This document shows, piece after piece, positions 12,851-23,453 of a stretch of DNA of 64,000 bases; within the stretch, counting starts at the first letter, position 1, and every line of letters begins with the position of its first letter. The stretch is from Branchiostoma lanceolatum (Eukaryota; Chordata; Leptocardii; Amphioxiformes; Branchiostomatidae). The position numbers and the translations under genes are program-made. The notes beneath the pieces are model-generated. The model saw only the letters and a program-made list of their open reading frames with translations. It had not been told where the DNA came from and searched no databases. The stretch lies in the NCBI RefSeq assembly GCF_035083965.1, contig NC_089725.1:32050524-32114523 (forward strand), written 5' to 3'.

Positions 12851-13850
12851 CTAGATGAAATACAAAGTTAGTGTAAGTGAACAAAATTCCTGAACGATGA
12901 AGACATGTAAATTGTACAAGAGCTGGTAAATCTACTGTCAGGCTCATAAATGGTAACGCTGTGGCTTGGAGTATAGCGGATCCGTGTATGGTTGGTAACA
13001 TACCTATCAAACCATGTCGTCATAGTAACGGAGTAAAGTACGATATGCTATAACCAAGGTTAGGAGCCTTAGGACTAAAGCTAGAATGTGGCTAAGCTTG
13101 TAACCGATGATATTCTATACATTTAGACGCACTTTTATAGATATTTACGGCCATATCCAAAGGTCCTGATGTCCAATCATGGACCATTTCTGCCATACCT
13201 CCCTTCTCAGTTACCCGTCAGAGCCAGTTCTAATCAAAAGAATAAACATTAACAATAATGCGACATGGAACCCAACGATGTTGAGGCCACATTTCAGCTT
13301 CATCCGTCCCTACATGTTACACAGGTTCATATGCCTTGAAGCTGACTTTTTTATTTATTTTCCATTCAAAATAACAGAAAGACGAGGACAAAGTGACGTT
13401 GCATTCAAGTTGTACCACTGATTTTGCCAGCGCCGCTGAACAAAAACGAATATATAGATACAAACAAGATAGAGCTAAAGTGTGCCAGTATCCCCCACCT
13501 AATGAATGATCAACTCATGATCAATTTCGTTGAATGAAGCTGGCTTGAAGCCGGCATCACCTTCGGTTGAATTTGTAGATCACCGGAATGTTACCTACTT
13601 TCAAAATCGTCCAAAGAATCGAGCGTATTATTTGTTATTATTTGACAGTTTTATTATTACTATGTATTACTATGTATGGGGTTGAACCCCCCAGGAATCA
13701 TTGAAAAATGCCGCAAACAAACAAACAAGCGTATTTTTCGCCTGAAAATCTACCCTGTCACTTTGGACGTAGCTCGATGACCTGTGAATATCGGCAGATC
13801 TCCTGCGGTGACCGAGAGGAGGCCGGCCGCTTCAAGTTCCGGCCAAAAAT
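12851..13850. other. No gene; dispersed-repeat fragments
   Basis: AT-rich sequence. Around 13728-13800 the words GCGTATTTTTCGCCTG...CTTTGGACG...GATGACCTG resemble 1480-1545, so a dispersed repeat is present. No coding signal recognised. Confidence 0.4.
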
Positions 13851-14068
13851 GTAGCCTCCATAGCAGGCTCTCTGGGGCCTTGGGGGGGGGGGGGTCTTAT
13901 ACTACACTTTTGCTGATGACTTCTATTTGCTCTGGGTCGTTTGTGCAGCCAGCCCGTAACCATTTGGCCCCTAGAGGCTGCACAAACGACCCAGTACCGA
14001 ACGAAATCATCAGCAAAAGTGTATTATAAGCCCCCAAAAGGCCTCGGAGAGCCTGCTATGGAGGCTAC
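13851..14068. repeat. Fold-back (hairpin) element with poly(G) run
   Basis: The left arm begins GTAGCCTCCATAGCAGGCTC (13851). The right arm ends in its reverse complement, GCCTGCTATGGAGGCTAC (14068). Pairing continues almost to the centre through ACTTTTGCTGATGA and GGGTCGTTTGTGCAGCC against GGCTGCACAAACGACCC, leaving a loop of about 25-30 bp. A G tract (about 13881-13894) interrupts the left arm. It is a foldback DNA element of roughly 218 bp. Confidence 0.8.
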
Positions 14069-14297
14069 CGAAAATGTGCCTTTGAGCTCGCGGCCTTGTG
14101 GGTGCGATCTTGTGTTTCCCAGCTGTGTGCCGCCGACTTAGTAGAGGTCTGCCCTCTCGGGGCACTTTTCCGACTTTGTTATGGCGCGAAATCCACCTGC
14201 CACGGCTTTGTTGATGCTCGGATCAAACTCTCTACTTGTAGCGGCAAATATTTGCGCTCTTGCGGCGCAACGTTACAATTCGCAACGTCCGTCGCCC

Positions 14298-14395
14298 CTT
14301 CGCGATCTCCAAGCAGATGTTGGGTCGTCGCTCTATCTTTTCAACGTTTTGTACGTCTCTAAAGTGTACAGTAATCCAGTAACCCAGTGGTAAAG
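14298..14395 (+). repeat. Left-end fragment of the TCTCCAAGCAGA element
   Basis: ATCTCCAAGCAGATGTTGGG followed by TTTTCAACGTTTTGTACGTC matches the left end of the element at 14416-14938. No matching right end is present, so this is a solo terminus. Confidence 0.55.
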
Positions 14396-14415
14396 ACTAT
14401 AGTGTATAGACTATA

Positions 14416-14938
14416 TCTCCAAGCAGATGTTAGGTCGTTTTGCGCGTGTGTTTGATTTGCAACGTTTTGTACACCTGTCTAGTGTTGACCCACTTGTGGA
14501 GGCGGGCTCGGCCCTTGTTCCATTTTAGGCCCTTGTCAAGGGCCATATCCACGACCTTTCCACGACTTTGCTCCCGACCGCTCCCCAACCAAGGCCGGCG
14601 CTGGGATGGAATCCTTCCTATTTCTAGTTCCAGTCCATTCCTCTGATCGCATCCGAGCGGAATATGATATGGACTAAATAAGGTATCCATGTACTCGTAT
14701 CCAAGAATATGACTATCCAAACTTTGATTTGTCAACATTCATTGTCGATTGGCGCGGATGACGTTCAAATACTAGTAGTAACCTCGCCAAATAACTCCCG
14801 ACGACAGATGACCTTGGTTACGAACTCCCCACCATGGTCCGTAGAAGGTCATGGTCGGCTTTATGTGACAGGAACTAAAAAAACGCTGCAAAGATTAAAC
14901 ACGTGGAAAATGAGCAGGACCTAACATCTGCTTGGAGA
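14416..14938. mobile_element. Short inverted-repeat DNA element (MITE-like)
   Basis: The left terminus TCTCCAAGCAGATGTTAGGT at 14416 is matched by ACCTAACATCTGCTTGGAGA at 14919-14938, a terminal inverted repeat of about 20 bp with weaker pairing further in. About 520 bp with no transposase frame. Related termini (CCAAGCAGA / TCTGCTTGG) occur at about 23969, 25709 and 33927-34075, so this is a multi-copy family. Target-site duplication is not clear. Confidence 0.7.
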
Positions 14939-15419
14939 CAAGCCGCCGGCGAGTCGGTGAAGAGCTGACGTCACCCAGGCGACGCCGGCAGCATGTGTGC
15001 ACATTCCCACCGGCGCCCTGACGACGACGTCATCTCTTCCCGGCGACCGAGACATTGTATTAATTAAGGCAATTCTTCTGGAAGTGTTCACTATTAATGT
15101 ATTTATTCATCTTATGAACATACATTCAGAGCAATCGGGAACGATTAATAACAACCGGTCTGTTAAATGAGTACAGTTAAACGGAAATTGTATGTAAAAG
15201 GAAATTGAACAAATACATGCATGTCCGTCTTGGGTAAGAATCTACCTTTAACTTGAGATCAGGAATGCAAGTGCTTGGATTGTCACCCAAGTATGCAGAA
15301 TTCCTGAAGCCTTGCCATAACGTAGTTCTTTTTTAATGAAATATGGCCAGTCATCATCAGCAAACACCAGTATCGGAGCGTGAACCACGTGTCAATAGGC
15401 ATAGGTTATAAATGTTGCG
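14939..15419. other. Upstream region of the first receptor gene
   Basis: No coding signal. CpG-containing sequence near 14940-15050 gives way to AT-rich DNA leading to the TATA-like motif at 15419. Confidence 0.35.
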
Positions 15420-15455
15420 TTATATATGAGTAGGATCTGGAAAGAGCAAACAGCG
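15419..15455 (+). promoter_or_regulatory. Candidate TATA promoter of GPCR gene 1
   Basis: GTTATATATGAG at 15418-15429 is a good TATA-type motif; transcription would start near 15450, about 460 nt before the proposed ATG (15909). A 5'-UTR intron is possible (donor-like CTG|GTAAAT near 15620, acceptor-like CCCCTCCAG at about 15716-15724). This is inference from motifs only. Confidence 0.35.
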
Positions 15456-15908
15456 ACAGACGGCAGTCTCGATCGGCTCTCCTGGTTGCTGATAAAATTG
15501 TAGAAGTTGGCCGAATAAGGTGAATAATTGGCCTGAGAAGATCAGAGAAGGCAGTCATTATTACTTTGCTCGCTATTTTGAACAAAATAACGGACTGACA
15601 TTTTTTCGGTCAATGCATCTGGTAAATAATTTTACCTTAGTCGTTGATATTTTTTTGAGACTATCTGTTCCCCGTCCAACCACCAGGAAACCTTTTGCCA
15701 CCACGATTGTCTATTTCCCCTCCAGAGTCCCGCCAGAGAATACCCCCATGACCAGAGGGCAGACACTTCCTGATGAGCACCATGACCCAAACCTGGATTT
15801 CACCATGACTGTGCAGATGTGAGGAGAGTAGAGGAGAGAGGAGAGCAGACAGCCAAGCCTGTCACAGCCGCCAACGGTCTCGCCATTCCGACCGTGCAAG
15901 AGGGAGCC

Positions 15909-18900
15909 ATGAACGCAACGTTGTCTCCGACCCCGAGTCATATTAATTACACATCCTTTCTTGTCGGCAATGCTACTGCCAGCCCAACGCGACCCTGCGG
16001 CGGACAGGCAGATCTGAACTTCAACCACTCGGATTGGACACAGGTTCGTTTGCTTCTTTCTTTGTTCGCTTGTTTATTTGCACATCAAGAAATTACATAT
16101 TATAACTAGGGGGCCCAAACCTACACCATTTTTTCCTTACGCCAACACCTATCAGCCACCAAGACCACAGCATGTCCAGGACCAAATATACAAAAACCAG
16201 AAGTCCTGCTGCAGTTCAAATATCGGTCATCAGGAGGCTAAAAATCAACCCTGACCGTCAGGTTCACAACGCATACCCACGTTCTGAATATCATCGTAAT
16301 CCTTCTAGATTTTCCGCAGTAAACGTACGCACACACTAGCAGTCAGAATAATGCTATACCCCCGTTTTTCATGAAAAAAAAAACACATATACAAAGAGGT
16401 AATTGGCATATATATGGCTTATACAACCCGCCTTCTTGATACTAATTAAAACTGGTCTTAATCAACAATATTGGCTCCAGGTTGAGGGCGTGCTTGATTA
16501 ATAGTCTTAATTAGTCTTAATTAACATTCTTAATTACCAATCTTGGCTGCAGGTGGAGGGCGTGCGGATCCTGTTTATCGTCCTGTACATCATAGTGATG
16601 CTGCTGGGGATGTGCGGGAACGCGTTCGTGTGCTGGACCATCCGGCGGAACCGCCTGCTGCACAACGCCGCGCACTACTTCATCGCCAACCTGGCCGTCT
16701 CAGACCTGCTGGTAGATACCTTTTCTTTGATTTGCCCCTCCCCCTCCCCCTCATTCCACTAGACGGCGATCGCACTAAGACCTTGCGACGACATATATTG
16801 GATTTGTATAGCCATAATCATGCAAAATAACAAGGTTGACTGAAATAATAAACAAAATAAGGGAAAGGCAACTTCAAAACAAATTCCCAAGGGAATACTC
16901 ATATGTTGCCACTACGCACGCGCAAACACATTCCACGCATGCCTGTACAATTCTGGGAATTCTCATAAAGCGGGCGTAAAGTATACTATTAGGCTCGCCC
17001 CTGAGGCGTCGCCAAAAACACAATGCATAAAAAGATTCGTTTTCATCAATAAAATTCGTTCTGCACTCTGTCAATTGTTAGGTCGCAGTGAGTCACTACG
17101 AGGTCGCCGTCTTAGTGGAATGTGGTGTTATTGTTTAGTCCATATCAGTTCGATCTGACATGGATGAAAATAACGAAAATTGATGCGCGCGTTTCCAGTT
17201 TTCGACCATACTATACATCAAACAAATCAGCTGCAAAATGAGCAAATATGTGCACACAAAAATCGGAAAACAAATACTTATGTCGTAGAATGCCGAAGTT
17301 AGTGCCAAAGTCAAAGAAGAAGCTGCGAAAGAACAAAAAGGAAGAATTCATCATTCGGTATACCATTTTTTCAACCTTTCTGACTACTTAGATTTCATAA
17401 TGAAGCCCCCCTTTTGTTGCCAAACAGTTTTGGGGCTCCCAGAAGATGACATACATATAATGGAATTAACATGATCTTATTTTGCACAAAATAAAACACA
17501 ATCAGCAAAAAAGATAGTAAGATAATAACTCAACTCTCCAAGGGAGGTGAGAAGCTTAGAAAGCTTGTATGTTGGCCACCAAACTATCTACCACAGAGCA
17601 AATGTAATGAAATAATTAAAAAGAATCAAATTAAGTATTCTGTCACACGTGACTAAAATATTAGCTCAGTTAGTGAAATCCAACATAAGTAAGATGGACA
17701 TAGTGGCTGAAACATAACCGTAAATCAAATCTTTAGACCTTAAAAGTACATGTAGAATCATATACTTACACGTAGATTAATTCTTTTGTACCCACTTGTT
17801 TGTGTGTATGTCTAGTTGGAGACGCATCCTGAATAGAATTGTGAAATCTTACCCAGTTGATTGAGTAACTGTATTTTGGCCTGTCCTATTGCCTGGATGT
17901 CTAACCTTCATCGACGTCACATTGTTATTTGTTTCGATAACAAAGGTGTCGTCTGTGGTGGTGCCGCTGACGCTGGTGACGTTCGCCGGAGACCCCGCGC
18001 TGCTCAGCCGGCCGCTCTGCACCATCGCCAACTACATGCAGCCGGTCTGCGTCTCCGCAAGCGTCTTCACCTTGGTGGCCATCTCCTTAGAAAGGTGAGT
18101 CCCCGTTTGAGCCATCCTTAAATTGTCTTCACCCCATTAACATGTCAATTCTGAGGTTTATTTATTTCTATCTATTGGTTCAGCATGTACATGCCGGAGT
18201 TGCCCAAGTTGGCCTTTTCCAAGTTTTTTTTCCCAGTTGCTTGAGTAACTATTACCTTGTGAGTCCCCATTTGTCCTTGTCGGATATCTTGAGCTCCAAG
18301 CTTGGTCCTTCCTAGTTTTCTGAGATTTCCTCAAATGTTTTCCTTTCTTGTTCCTTTGTTTTGTACCTTCCTTTCCTCCATTCTTCCTCCCTCTTTCACG
18401 CATCAACCCACCAGCAAGTACTTTGTAAACGTTAGGGTTCACACGCACTGTTTGGTTGCAATCTATAATGAGACGTAGAGCTTCACCATTGAGGATTGCT
18501 TGCGTACCGTTCCTTGGTGTAGTGGTTATCACGTCTGCTTTACACGCAGAAGGTCACGAGTTCGAGCCTCGTAGGAACCTTTTGTTTTTCTTCAAGTTTT
18601 TATTTTTGAACAATTGGACATTCTTCTTGGTATATCCCCATCAAGTTACTTTTGAAGTTCCTTTATTGTTGCATTTTTTCTGTCGTCTCTGTCAGGTTTT
18701 ACGCCATCGTCCAGCCGCTGCGTAACCTGGCCAACAGCCGGATCTTCCCCGTCAACCGGGTCCGGAACACCATCATCGCCATCTGGCTGGTACCCATGGT
18801 GGTCCTGTCTCCATGGCTGGTGCCTGCTGAGGTAAGTATAACTCATATTCTACACTAACCTTAACCTATCACTAACCCAGCCATAACCTATCACTAACCC

Positions 18901-21392
18901 CACCATCATCGCCATCTGGCTGGTACCCATGGTGGTCCTTTCTCCATGGCTGGTGCCTGCCGAGGTCAGTATAACTCATACTAACACTAACCATAACTTA
19001 AACTATTTATTTATCTAATCTTTAAACAGTTGGATGGCCCCTATCGCTAGCCCAACCAACCATAACTGTAAACTAATACATGCAGAAAACATGCAGATGA
19101 AAAACTTAAAGACGTACAAGACGTACAGACTTTGAGATGAGGACCAAATCTGCCTGGAGATTATTAAGTATCGTTCTGTCTCGCTTGAAGTGACAGGTGT
19201 ATAACTGATCATGACACAGTACCTCCTCCCCACCAGGTGAGCGTGGCGTGCTTCTACAGCGACCTGGGGCAGCTGAACCGGGCCAGGTGTCTGGACGGCT
19301 TCTACCTGGTGTTCGACCCCGTGACGGCCGGGAAGTTCCACATGGCCGTGCAGACCATCACGGTAACTACTGCCCCCCTCCCCACCACCAAATATGGGCA
19401 GGGTTAGGTGTGACGTAGCATAACCAAATATTGACGTTAGGTGTGACGCTAGAAGATAGCAGTCCTTGGGAATAACTTTAAGCCTGGTGTGTTCGACCCC
19501 GTGACGGCCGGGAAGTTCCACATGGCCGTGCAGACCATCACGGTAACTACTGCCCCCCTCCCCACCACCAAATATGGGCAGGGTTAGGTGTGACGTAGCA
19601 TAACCAAATATTGACGTTAGGTGTGACGCTAGAAGATAGCAGTCCTTGGGAATAACTTTAAGCCTGGTGTGTTCGACCCCGTCACGGCCGGGAAGTTCCA
19701 TATGGCCGTACGGTGAATACTGCCCCCCTCCCCACCACCAAATATGGGCAGGGTTTAGCTGTGACGTAGCAGAACCAAATATGGACGTTAGGTGTGACGT
19801 TAGAAGATAGCAGTCCTTGGGAAGAACTTTAAGCCTAGTGTTCGACCCCGTCACGGCCGGGAAGTTCCATATGGCCGTACAGACCATCACGGTGAATACT
19901 GCCCCCCTCCCCACCACCAAATACGGGCAAGGTTTAGCTGTGAGGGCAAGGTTTATAGCTGTAACGTAGCAGAACCAAATTTGAAAATTAGGTGTGACGT
20001 AGTTGTCTTCCATCTGACCTTCATCTAACTTGAAGAGATAGCAGTCCTTGGGAATAACTTTAAGCCATTACGTTACGTTACATGACTGCACTTGTCTAGA
20101 AAAAACAAAGTAAAGAGATTTCTTTTGTACGCTTCGCCCCAGCAGACTGTACAAAGCGCCTGCTGTGGTTACTAGCAGTGAAGCTCCTGTCACACACTCA
20201 CGACCTTCCCACGAGTTTGCTCCCGACTTTTCAGCATTTATAGTCGGCTGGCGCTGACGACTTTTAAAGAGTAGTTGCGTGGTCTGGTGCGGTATTTGAC
20301 AAATGAGCAATCGTTACTGTATTTAGTGGCAACGAGTTCCACTCTACAATAGTTCTAGGGAAAAAAAGTTTTTTTAAACACTAGGTGACCAGACCCTCTC
20401 TCCTCTCCCCCGCAGCTGCTGGTGATGCACACGGTGACGATGCTGTTCATCGCCGTGATTCCGGTGCGGTATTTGACACCGTACTTCAAATGAGCAATCG
20501 TTACTGTACTTGGTGGCACTCTACTTCCACTCTACGATAGTTCTAGGAAAAACAGATTTTTGAACACCTCTCTTCTGTCCCCCGCAGCTGCTGGTGATGC
20601 ACACGGTTCCGATGCTGTTCATCGCCGTGACGTGCGGCCTGGTGCTGTGGCGCCTCATGAAGCTGCAGAAGCCGGTCGCGCCCCGCGGCACCGTCACCAG
20701 GAGCGAGATCAACAGGCGGAAGGTACGGTAGTCACGCCTCCTTTGCAAGCCTTTTAGGCGGTGCCGGTGTTTATTTTGGGGGGTTGATTCGCGATTTTCT
20801 ACATATCGGGGCCAGGTTCTTTTGCTGGAGAAATCGTTTTGCCGCCTGTAAAAAAACCTCCCAATATGTTGAAAAGCGCTTATCAGCGCCCCCCCCCCCC
20901 TCCACTCAAAAAATACACCGGCACCACCCAGAAGGCCTGCAAAGGAGGCTAGGGTAGTCAATGCATGCCCCCCCCCCCCCCCGGCATGGGGCTTGTGCTT
21001 CCATCATACTCTACCAGATGCTAAAGTTGTAGAAATCGGACACAAAAAAGGGATAATTCTTAAGACGGCTGATACTATTAGTCTACGGTCGAGTTAATTT
21101 ATTCTCAAATGCAATTTCAGTCACCCTTCCGGCTAACCCTATTTCGCATCCAGTTTCAACAACGTATTCAACTGGCCCAGGAGGTCTGGTAAAAACTACT
21201 TTCAGCATTCGGTCCGTCTTACCCGAAAAAGTCTGGTATTTGGACTTTGGACCCAACAGGTCTTTCAAACTTTCCTTCAAGCTCCTTGGTTTTGTTTCTT
21301 TGTTGTTTTCTGAAGGAAACTTTGTCGTCTCTTAAGATAGGCCTTAACCTGTGTTTTTTGTGTGTATGCTTGTGTGTTGAGTCTAGTTGCGC

Positions 21393-21447
<55 letters not shown>

Positions 21448-23136
21448 TGTACGTGTGTGTGAGGGGGGGGAGGTCGAGTGTCATGCAAACCAAGACAAAG
21501 GTGAAGGTACTCAGCGCTGTTTGTCACCGGGCAGCCAATAATGATTTCCTCCTCCTTCTCCCTCCCAACTGCCTCTGTAAAAGGAATTCCATCCTCTCCA
21601 CGTCGCCCCCAAAGTAACCCTCTTTAAGGAGTCATTACACGCCTGGTCGTTCCTCCCAGGTGCCCGTTGTTAACCCTTTTTCAAAGAAACCCCGCCACCT
21701 GACTTACCCGCCGCTATTGTTCTCTCCCCGTTCCCCAGGTAACGCTGATGGTGGTCGCGGTGGTGGTGGCTTTTGTGGTGGCCTGGACTCCCCTGCATAT
21801 GGTCAGCATCACCTACCTCTTCACCCCTCAGCCCAGCGAGTTCGTCCTCGCCAGGAACAACTTCTTCACCGGGTACCTCATCCTCTACCTCCTGGGCTAC
21901 CTGAACTCGCTCGTCAACCCTCTCATCTACATTCTTATGAGCGACCGCTTCAGGAGGGACTTCAAGGTAATCGTGAAGACCTTACTGCCGTGCCTGTCCT
22001 GGTGCCGCGGCTGCGACGGGTCGTCGGGCGGGCGCGTGCGGAGCAACACCGCGGGCAGCGTGACGGAGGTGACGGAGGTGGCCGCCGGGTGGCAGCCGCC
22101 GAACTACATGGAGCTTCGGAACGGGCGGTACGTGCCGGCCATCAGCAGGGGGTTCTACACGCAGGCCAACCCGATCCCCGGCGCGCTCGAAAGTGTCAAC
22201 TCCACCGGGGAGGGAAAACCGAACGGGTTGGCGAGCAACGGTATGGACAAAAGCATCGCCATTACGCAGTGTTCAAGGAAATACGTGCCCATAAGCACCA
22301 GCGAACACGTTAGCCATCTGGGCTCCTCGTACCTGACGCTGGCGGAGTACCTCGCCGAATCCATGGCCAGGAGCAGGAGCGACTCGGACGATCTGGTCTC
22401 CGCGGAAGCCGAGGCTTTCATGAACGAGAAGAGCGTGGAATGTTCGGCAAGCGACTCAACCCATTTGATGACGTCTACTTATTTGAGCACAGACGGACCT
22501 ACGAGAAAACGACTTTCATCGGGGTTTGACGAGGTTCTACTCCCGCCCCCACCCAAGTACCCCCTGCGTAAGTCCGGGTCCCTGGCGTCCCTAAGGTCTC
22601 TGCTGGACAGGTTTGGGAAGCGGAATCACAGCCAGAGCGCCAGCAGCAGCGTCGGTCTGGGTCTGCTGCAGCTGGTGGAGGCGGAGGGTGATACAGACTC
22701 GCCCGTGCCGAGCTCGGACGAGGAGGGAGAGACCCCGTACAACAGCGCGTTCTTCGACAACCCGGAGGAACTTCCGGTGGACAGCCAATGGCCGTCTACG
22801 TCGCATCTGTCTCACCAGGTAGGAGACAGGACAGCAGAGGAGGAGAGATACAGTCGGTACCCGGCATCGGAGCCGGCAGACTCCACCCTCGGCGCGTCAC
22901 CAGATTTCTGCCGAAGACAGGAGCGCACCGAGTCGGTGCCGAGTGACGAGGGCATCGGGCTCGGGTACGACCAGAGCAGTGACGAGGATGACTGGGGGAA
23001 CGACCTGGAGGACTTCGCCGAGAGGTTTGGGCCGTACGAGTTCGATCCGAGGCTCAAACCTGCCCTTCCCAACCCCGGCTTTCCCAGATACTTCCGCACC
23101 AAGTCCACCTCTTTGACAGCGTCTGTGGATGTCTAG
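15909..23136 (+). CDS. Rhodopsin-class (peptide-type) G protein-coupled receptor, long tail; 7 coding exons
   Basis: A plasma-membrane receptor expected to signal through G proteins; the ligand is unknown. Exons: 15909-16043, 16553-16711, 17946-18094, 18696-18831, 19237-19362, 20588-20722, 21739-23136. All phases join, giving 745 aa. The N-terminus carries N-glycosylation sequons at N2, N13, N21 and N39. TM1 has GNAFV and TM2 LAVSDLL. TM3 has C123, which could bond an ECL2 cysteine (C198 or C213). The DRY position reads ERF (147-149) within VFTLVAISLERFYAIVQPL. TM6 has AWTP (W296/P298) and TM7 NPLIY (340-344). The tail of about 390 aa is acidic and Ser-rich. The TM3 and TM4 wording recalls CCK, orexin and NPFF-type beta-group receptors; I cannot assign a subtype. 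It is paralogous to the gene at 27.2-42.5 kb. Several exon edges are tandemly copied (see repeat entries). Confidence 0.88.
16044..16552. other. Intron 1 of GPCR gene 1
   Basis: AT-rich intron with TTAATTAGTC/TTAATTAACA repeats near its 3' end (16440-16540). No other feature. Confidence 0.6.
17170..17380. repeat. Dispersed repeat shared with 57830-58080
   Basis: Shared ordered words: ATGCGCGCG, CAGCTG, GTAGAATGCC(A/G)AAGT, AAAATCAAAG-like sequence, GAAGAAT and ATTCGGTATACCAT. The 57.8-kb copy carries the same series. It is a diverged dispersed repeat in intron 2 of GPCR gene 1, with no open frame. Confidence 0.55.
17845..17912 (-). repeat. Solo copy of the TTGAGTAACT repeat beside GPCR1 exon 3
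   Basis: GTTGATTGAGTAACTGTATT...CCTGGATGTCTAACC is the reverse complement of 10780-10840. It ends about 35 bp before the splice acceptor of GPCR1 exon 3 (17946), so part of the branch-point region may derive from the repeat. Confidence 0.6.
18508..18580 (+). tRNA. tRNA-Val (anticodon TAC)
   Basis: A 73-nt cloverleaf inside GPCR1 intron 3. Its A box lies in TGGTGTAGTGGTTATC and the B box reads GAGTTCGAGCCTC. The anticodon arm CTGC-TTTACAC-GCAG gives anticodon TAC. The T stem ACGAG/CTCGT pairs fully. The acceptor stem pairs at six of seven positions; the first pair is C-C, where a valine tRNA would have G-C. A TTTT run follows immediately, as a Pol III stop. The arms closely resemble animal tRNA-Val(TAC). 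The 1:72 mismatch means it could be a decaying copy. Confidence 0.85.
18768..18987 (+). repeat. Duplicated 3' edge of GPCR1 exon 4 with its splice donor
   Basis: The end of exon 4 (from ACACCATCATCGCC, 18768) through GAG|GTAAGTATAACTCATA recurs 133 bp downstream at 18901-18987. The copied coding edge is almost unchanged (encoding TIIAIWLVPMVVLSPWLVPA) and its donor reads GAG|GTCAGT, weaker than the first. This is a two-copy exon-intron-junction tandem. Confidence 0.85.
19310..19930 (+). repeat. 180-bp tandem repeat spanning the donor of GPCR1 exon 5 (4 copies)
   Basis: The last ~50 bp of exon 5 (GTTCGACCCCGTGACGGCCG ... CAGACCATCACG|GTAACT) plus ~130 bp of intron recur at periods of 180, 180 and 169 bp (anchors 19321, 19501, 19681 and 19850). 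The first two copies are nearly identical. Copy 3 has lost the ACAGACCATC stretch before the donor. The minus-strand 332-codon frame (19015-20013) is an artefact of this repeat. Confidence 0.9.
20287..20640 (+). repeat. Tandem duplication of the 5' edge of GPCR1 exon 6 with its acceptor
   Basis: A 177-bp unit (anchor GTGCGGTATTTGAC at 20287 and 20464) includes CCCCCGCAG|CTGCTGGTGATGCACACGGT. The upstream copy (20416-20457) has only the first ~14 codons (LLVMHTVTMLFIAV) before running into intron-like sequence and a stop. The downstream copy (20588-20722) is the full exon. Confidence 0.85.
20725..20960. mobile_element. Fold-back element abutting the exon 6 donor of GPCR1
   Basis: The left arm (CGCCTCCTTTGCAAGCC ... 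GGTGCCGGTG) pairs with the right arm (CGGCACCACCCAGAAGGCC...GGAGGCT). GGTAGTC occurs on both sides (20727-20733 and 20953-20959), a plausible 7-8-bp target duplication. The element starts about 5-10 bp after the splice donor at 20723. It contains a C-tract (about 20890-20898); a second C-tract follows at 20970-20982. The CCTCC...GGCC arms resemble the hairpin at 13851-14068. Confidence 0.65.
21395..21446 (+). repeat. (GT)n microsatellite
   Basis: About 25 uninterrupted GT units in intron 6 of GPCR gene 1. The short frames called here on both strands are products of the repeat. Confidence 0.95.
21739..23136 (+). CDS. GPCR gene 1, terminal exon: TM6-TM7 and long cytoplasmic tail
   Basis: Acceptor TTCCCCAG|GTAACG, in phase with exon 6. 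It encodes TM6 (with AWTP), TM7 (with NPLIY), a basic helix-8-like stretch (SDRFRRDFK), then about 390 residues rich in Ser, Asp and Glu. The tail holds a PPPPK stretch and a conserved end: EGIGLGYDQSSDEDD, then PALP, then RTKSTSLTASVDV. The final V-D-V fits a class II PDZ ligand. The paralogue at 42.5 kb ends with the same order of motifs. Such long tails are unusual for beta-group receptors and suggest scaffolding or heavy phosphorylation (inference). Confidence 0.88.
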   Translation, partial: VTLMVVAVVVAFVVAWTPLHMVSITYLFTPQPSEFVLARNNFFTGYLILYLLGYLNSLVNPLIYILMSDRFRRDFKVIVKTLLPCLSWCRGCDGSSGGRVRSNTAGSVTEVTEVAAGWQPPNYMELRNGRYVPAISRGFYTQANPIPGALESVNSTGEGKPNGLASNGMDKSIAITQCSRKYVPISTSEHVSHLGSSYLTLAEYLAESMARSRSDSDDLVSAEAEAFMNEKSVECSASDSTHLMTSTYLSTDGPTRKRLSSGFDEVLLPPPPKYPLRKSGSLASLRSLLDRFGKRNHSQSASSSVGLGLLQLVEAEGDTDSPVPSSDEEGETPYNSAFFDNPEELPVDSQWPSTSHLSHQVGDRTAEEERYSRYPASEPADSTLGASPDFCRRQERTESVPSDEGIGLGYDQSSDEDDWGNDLEDFAERFGPYEFDPRLKPALPNPGFPRYFRTKSTSLTASVDV

Positions 23137-23447
23137 CTCATTTCGTGTATATATGTATGCAGCTGCCTATCTTGTGTACTTAACACTTGTCACAGTTCAT
23201 ATTTGTTTATTTGTTTTAGCTGCCAGTTCCTTTTTTGAGTCTTTTTTATGCTTGTCCTAGTTTTAAGTACTGTCTAAGCGATGTACCTACTTGATTCTGA
23301 TTTATCAATACAAGACTTTGTTATGTTTACTGCTATACTAGTATATAATAGACTGATGCTCTGTTATAATAAAAATTTTATATGGTGCGCACAAATATTA
23401 TCCGATGGTGACGACAATGCCGGCCTTATGACCGTCCTGAACATTGT

Positions 23448-23453
23448 AATAAA
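23448..23453 (+). terminator. Poly(A) signal of GPCR gene 1
   Basis: AATAAA about 310 nt after the stop codon. An alternative AATAAA lies near 23369. The 3' UTR is AT-rich. Confidence 0.6.

Noticed and set aside
19015..20013. 332-codon minus-strand frame with internal repeats
   Set aside because: It is the reverse of the 180-bp exon 5 junction repeat; the repeated amino-acid pattern follows the DNA period and there is no independent coding evidence.
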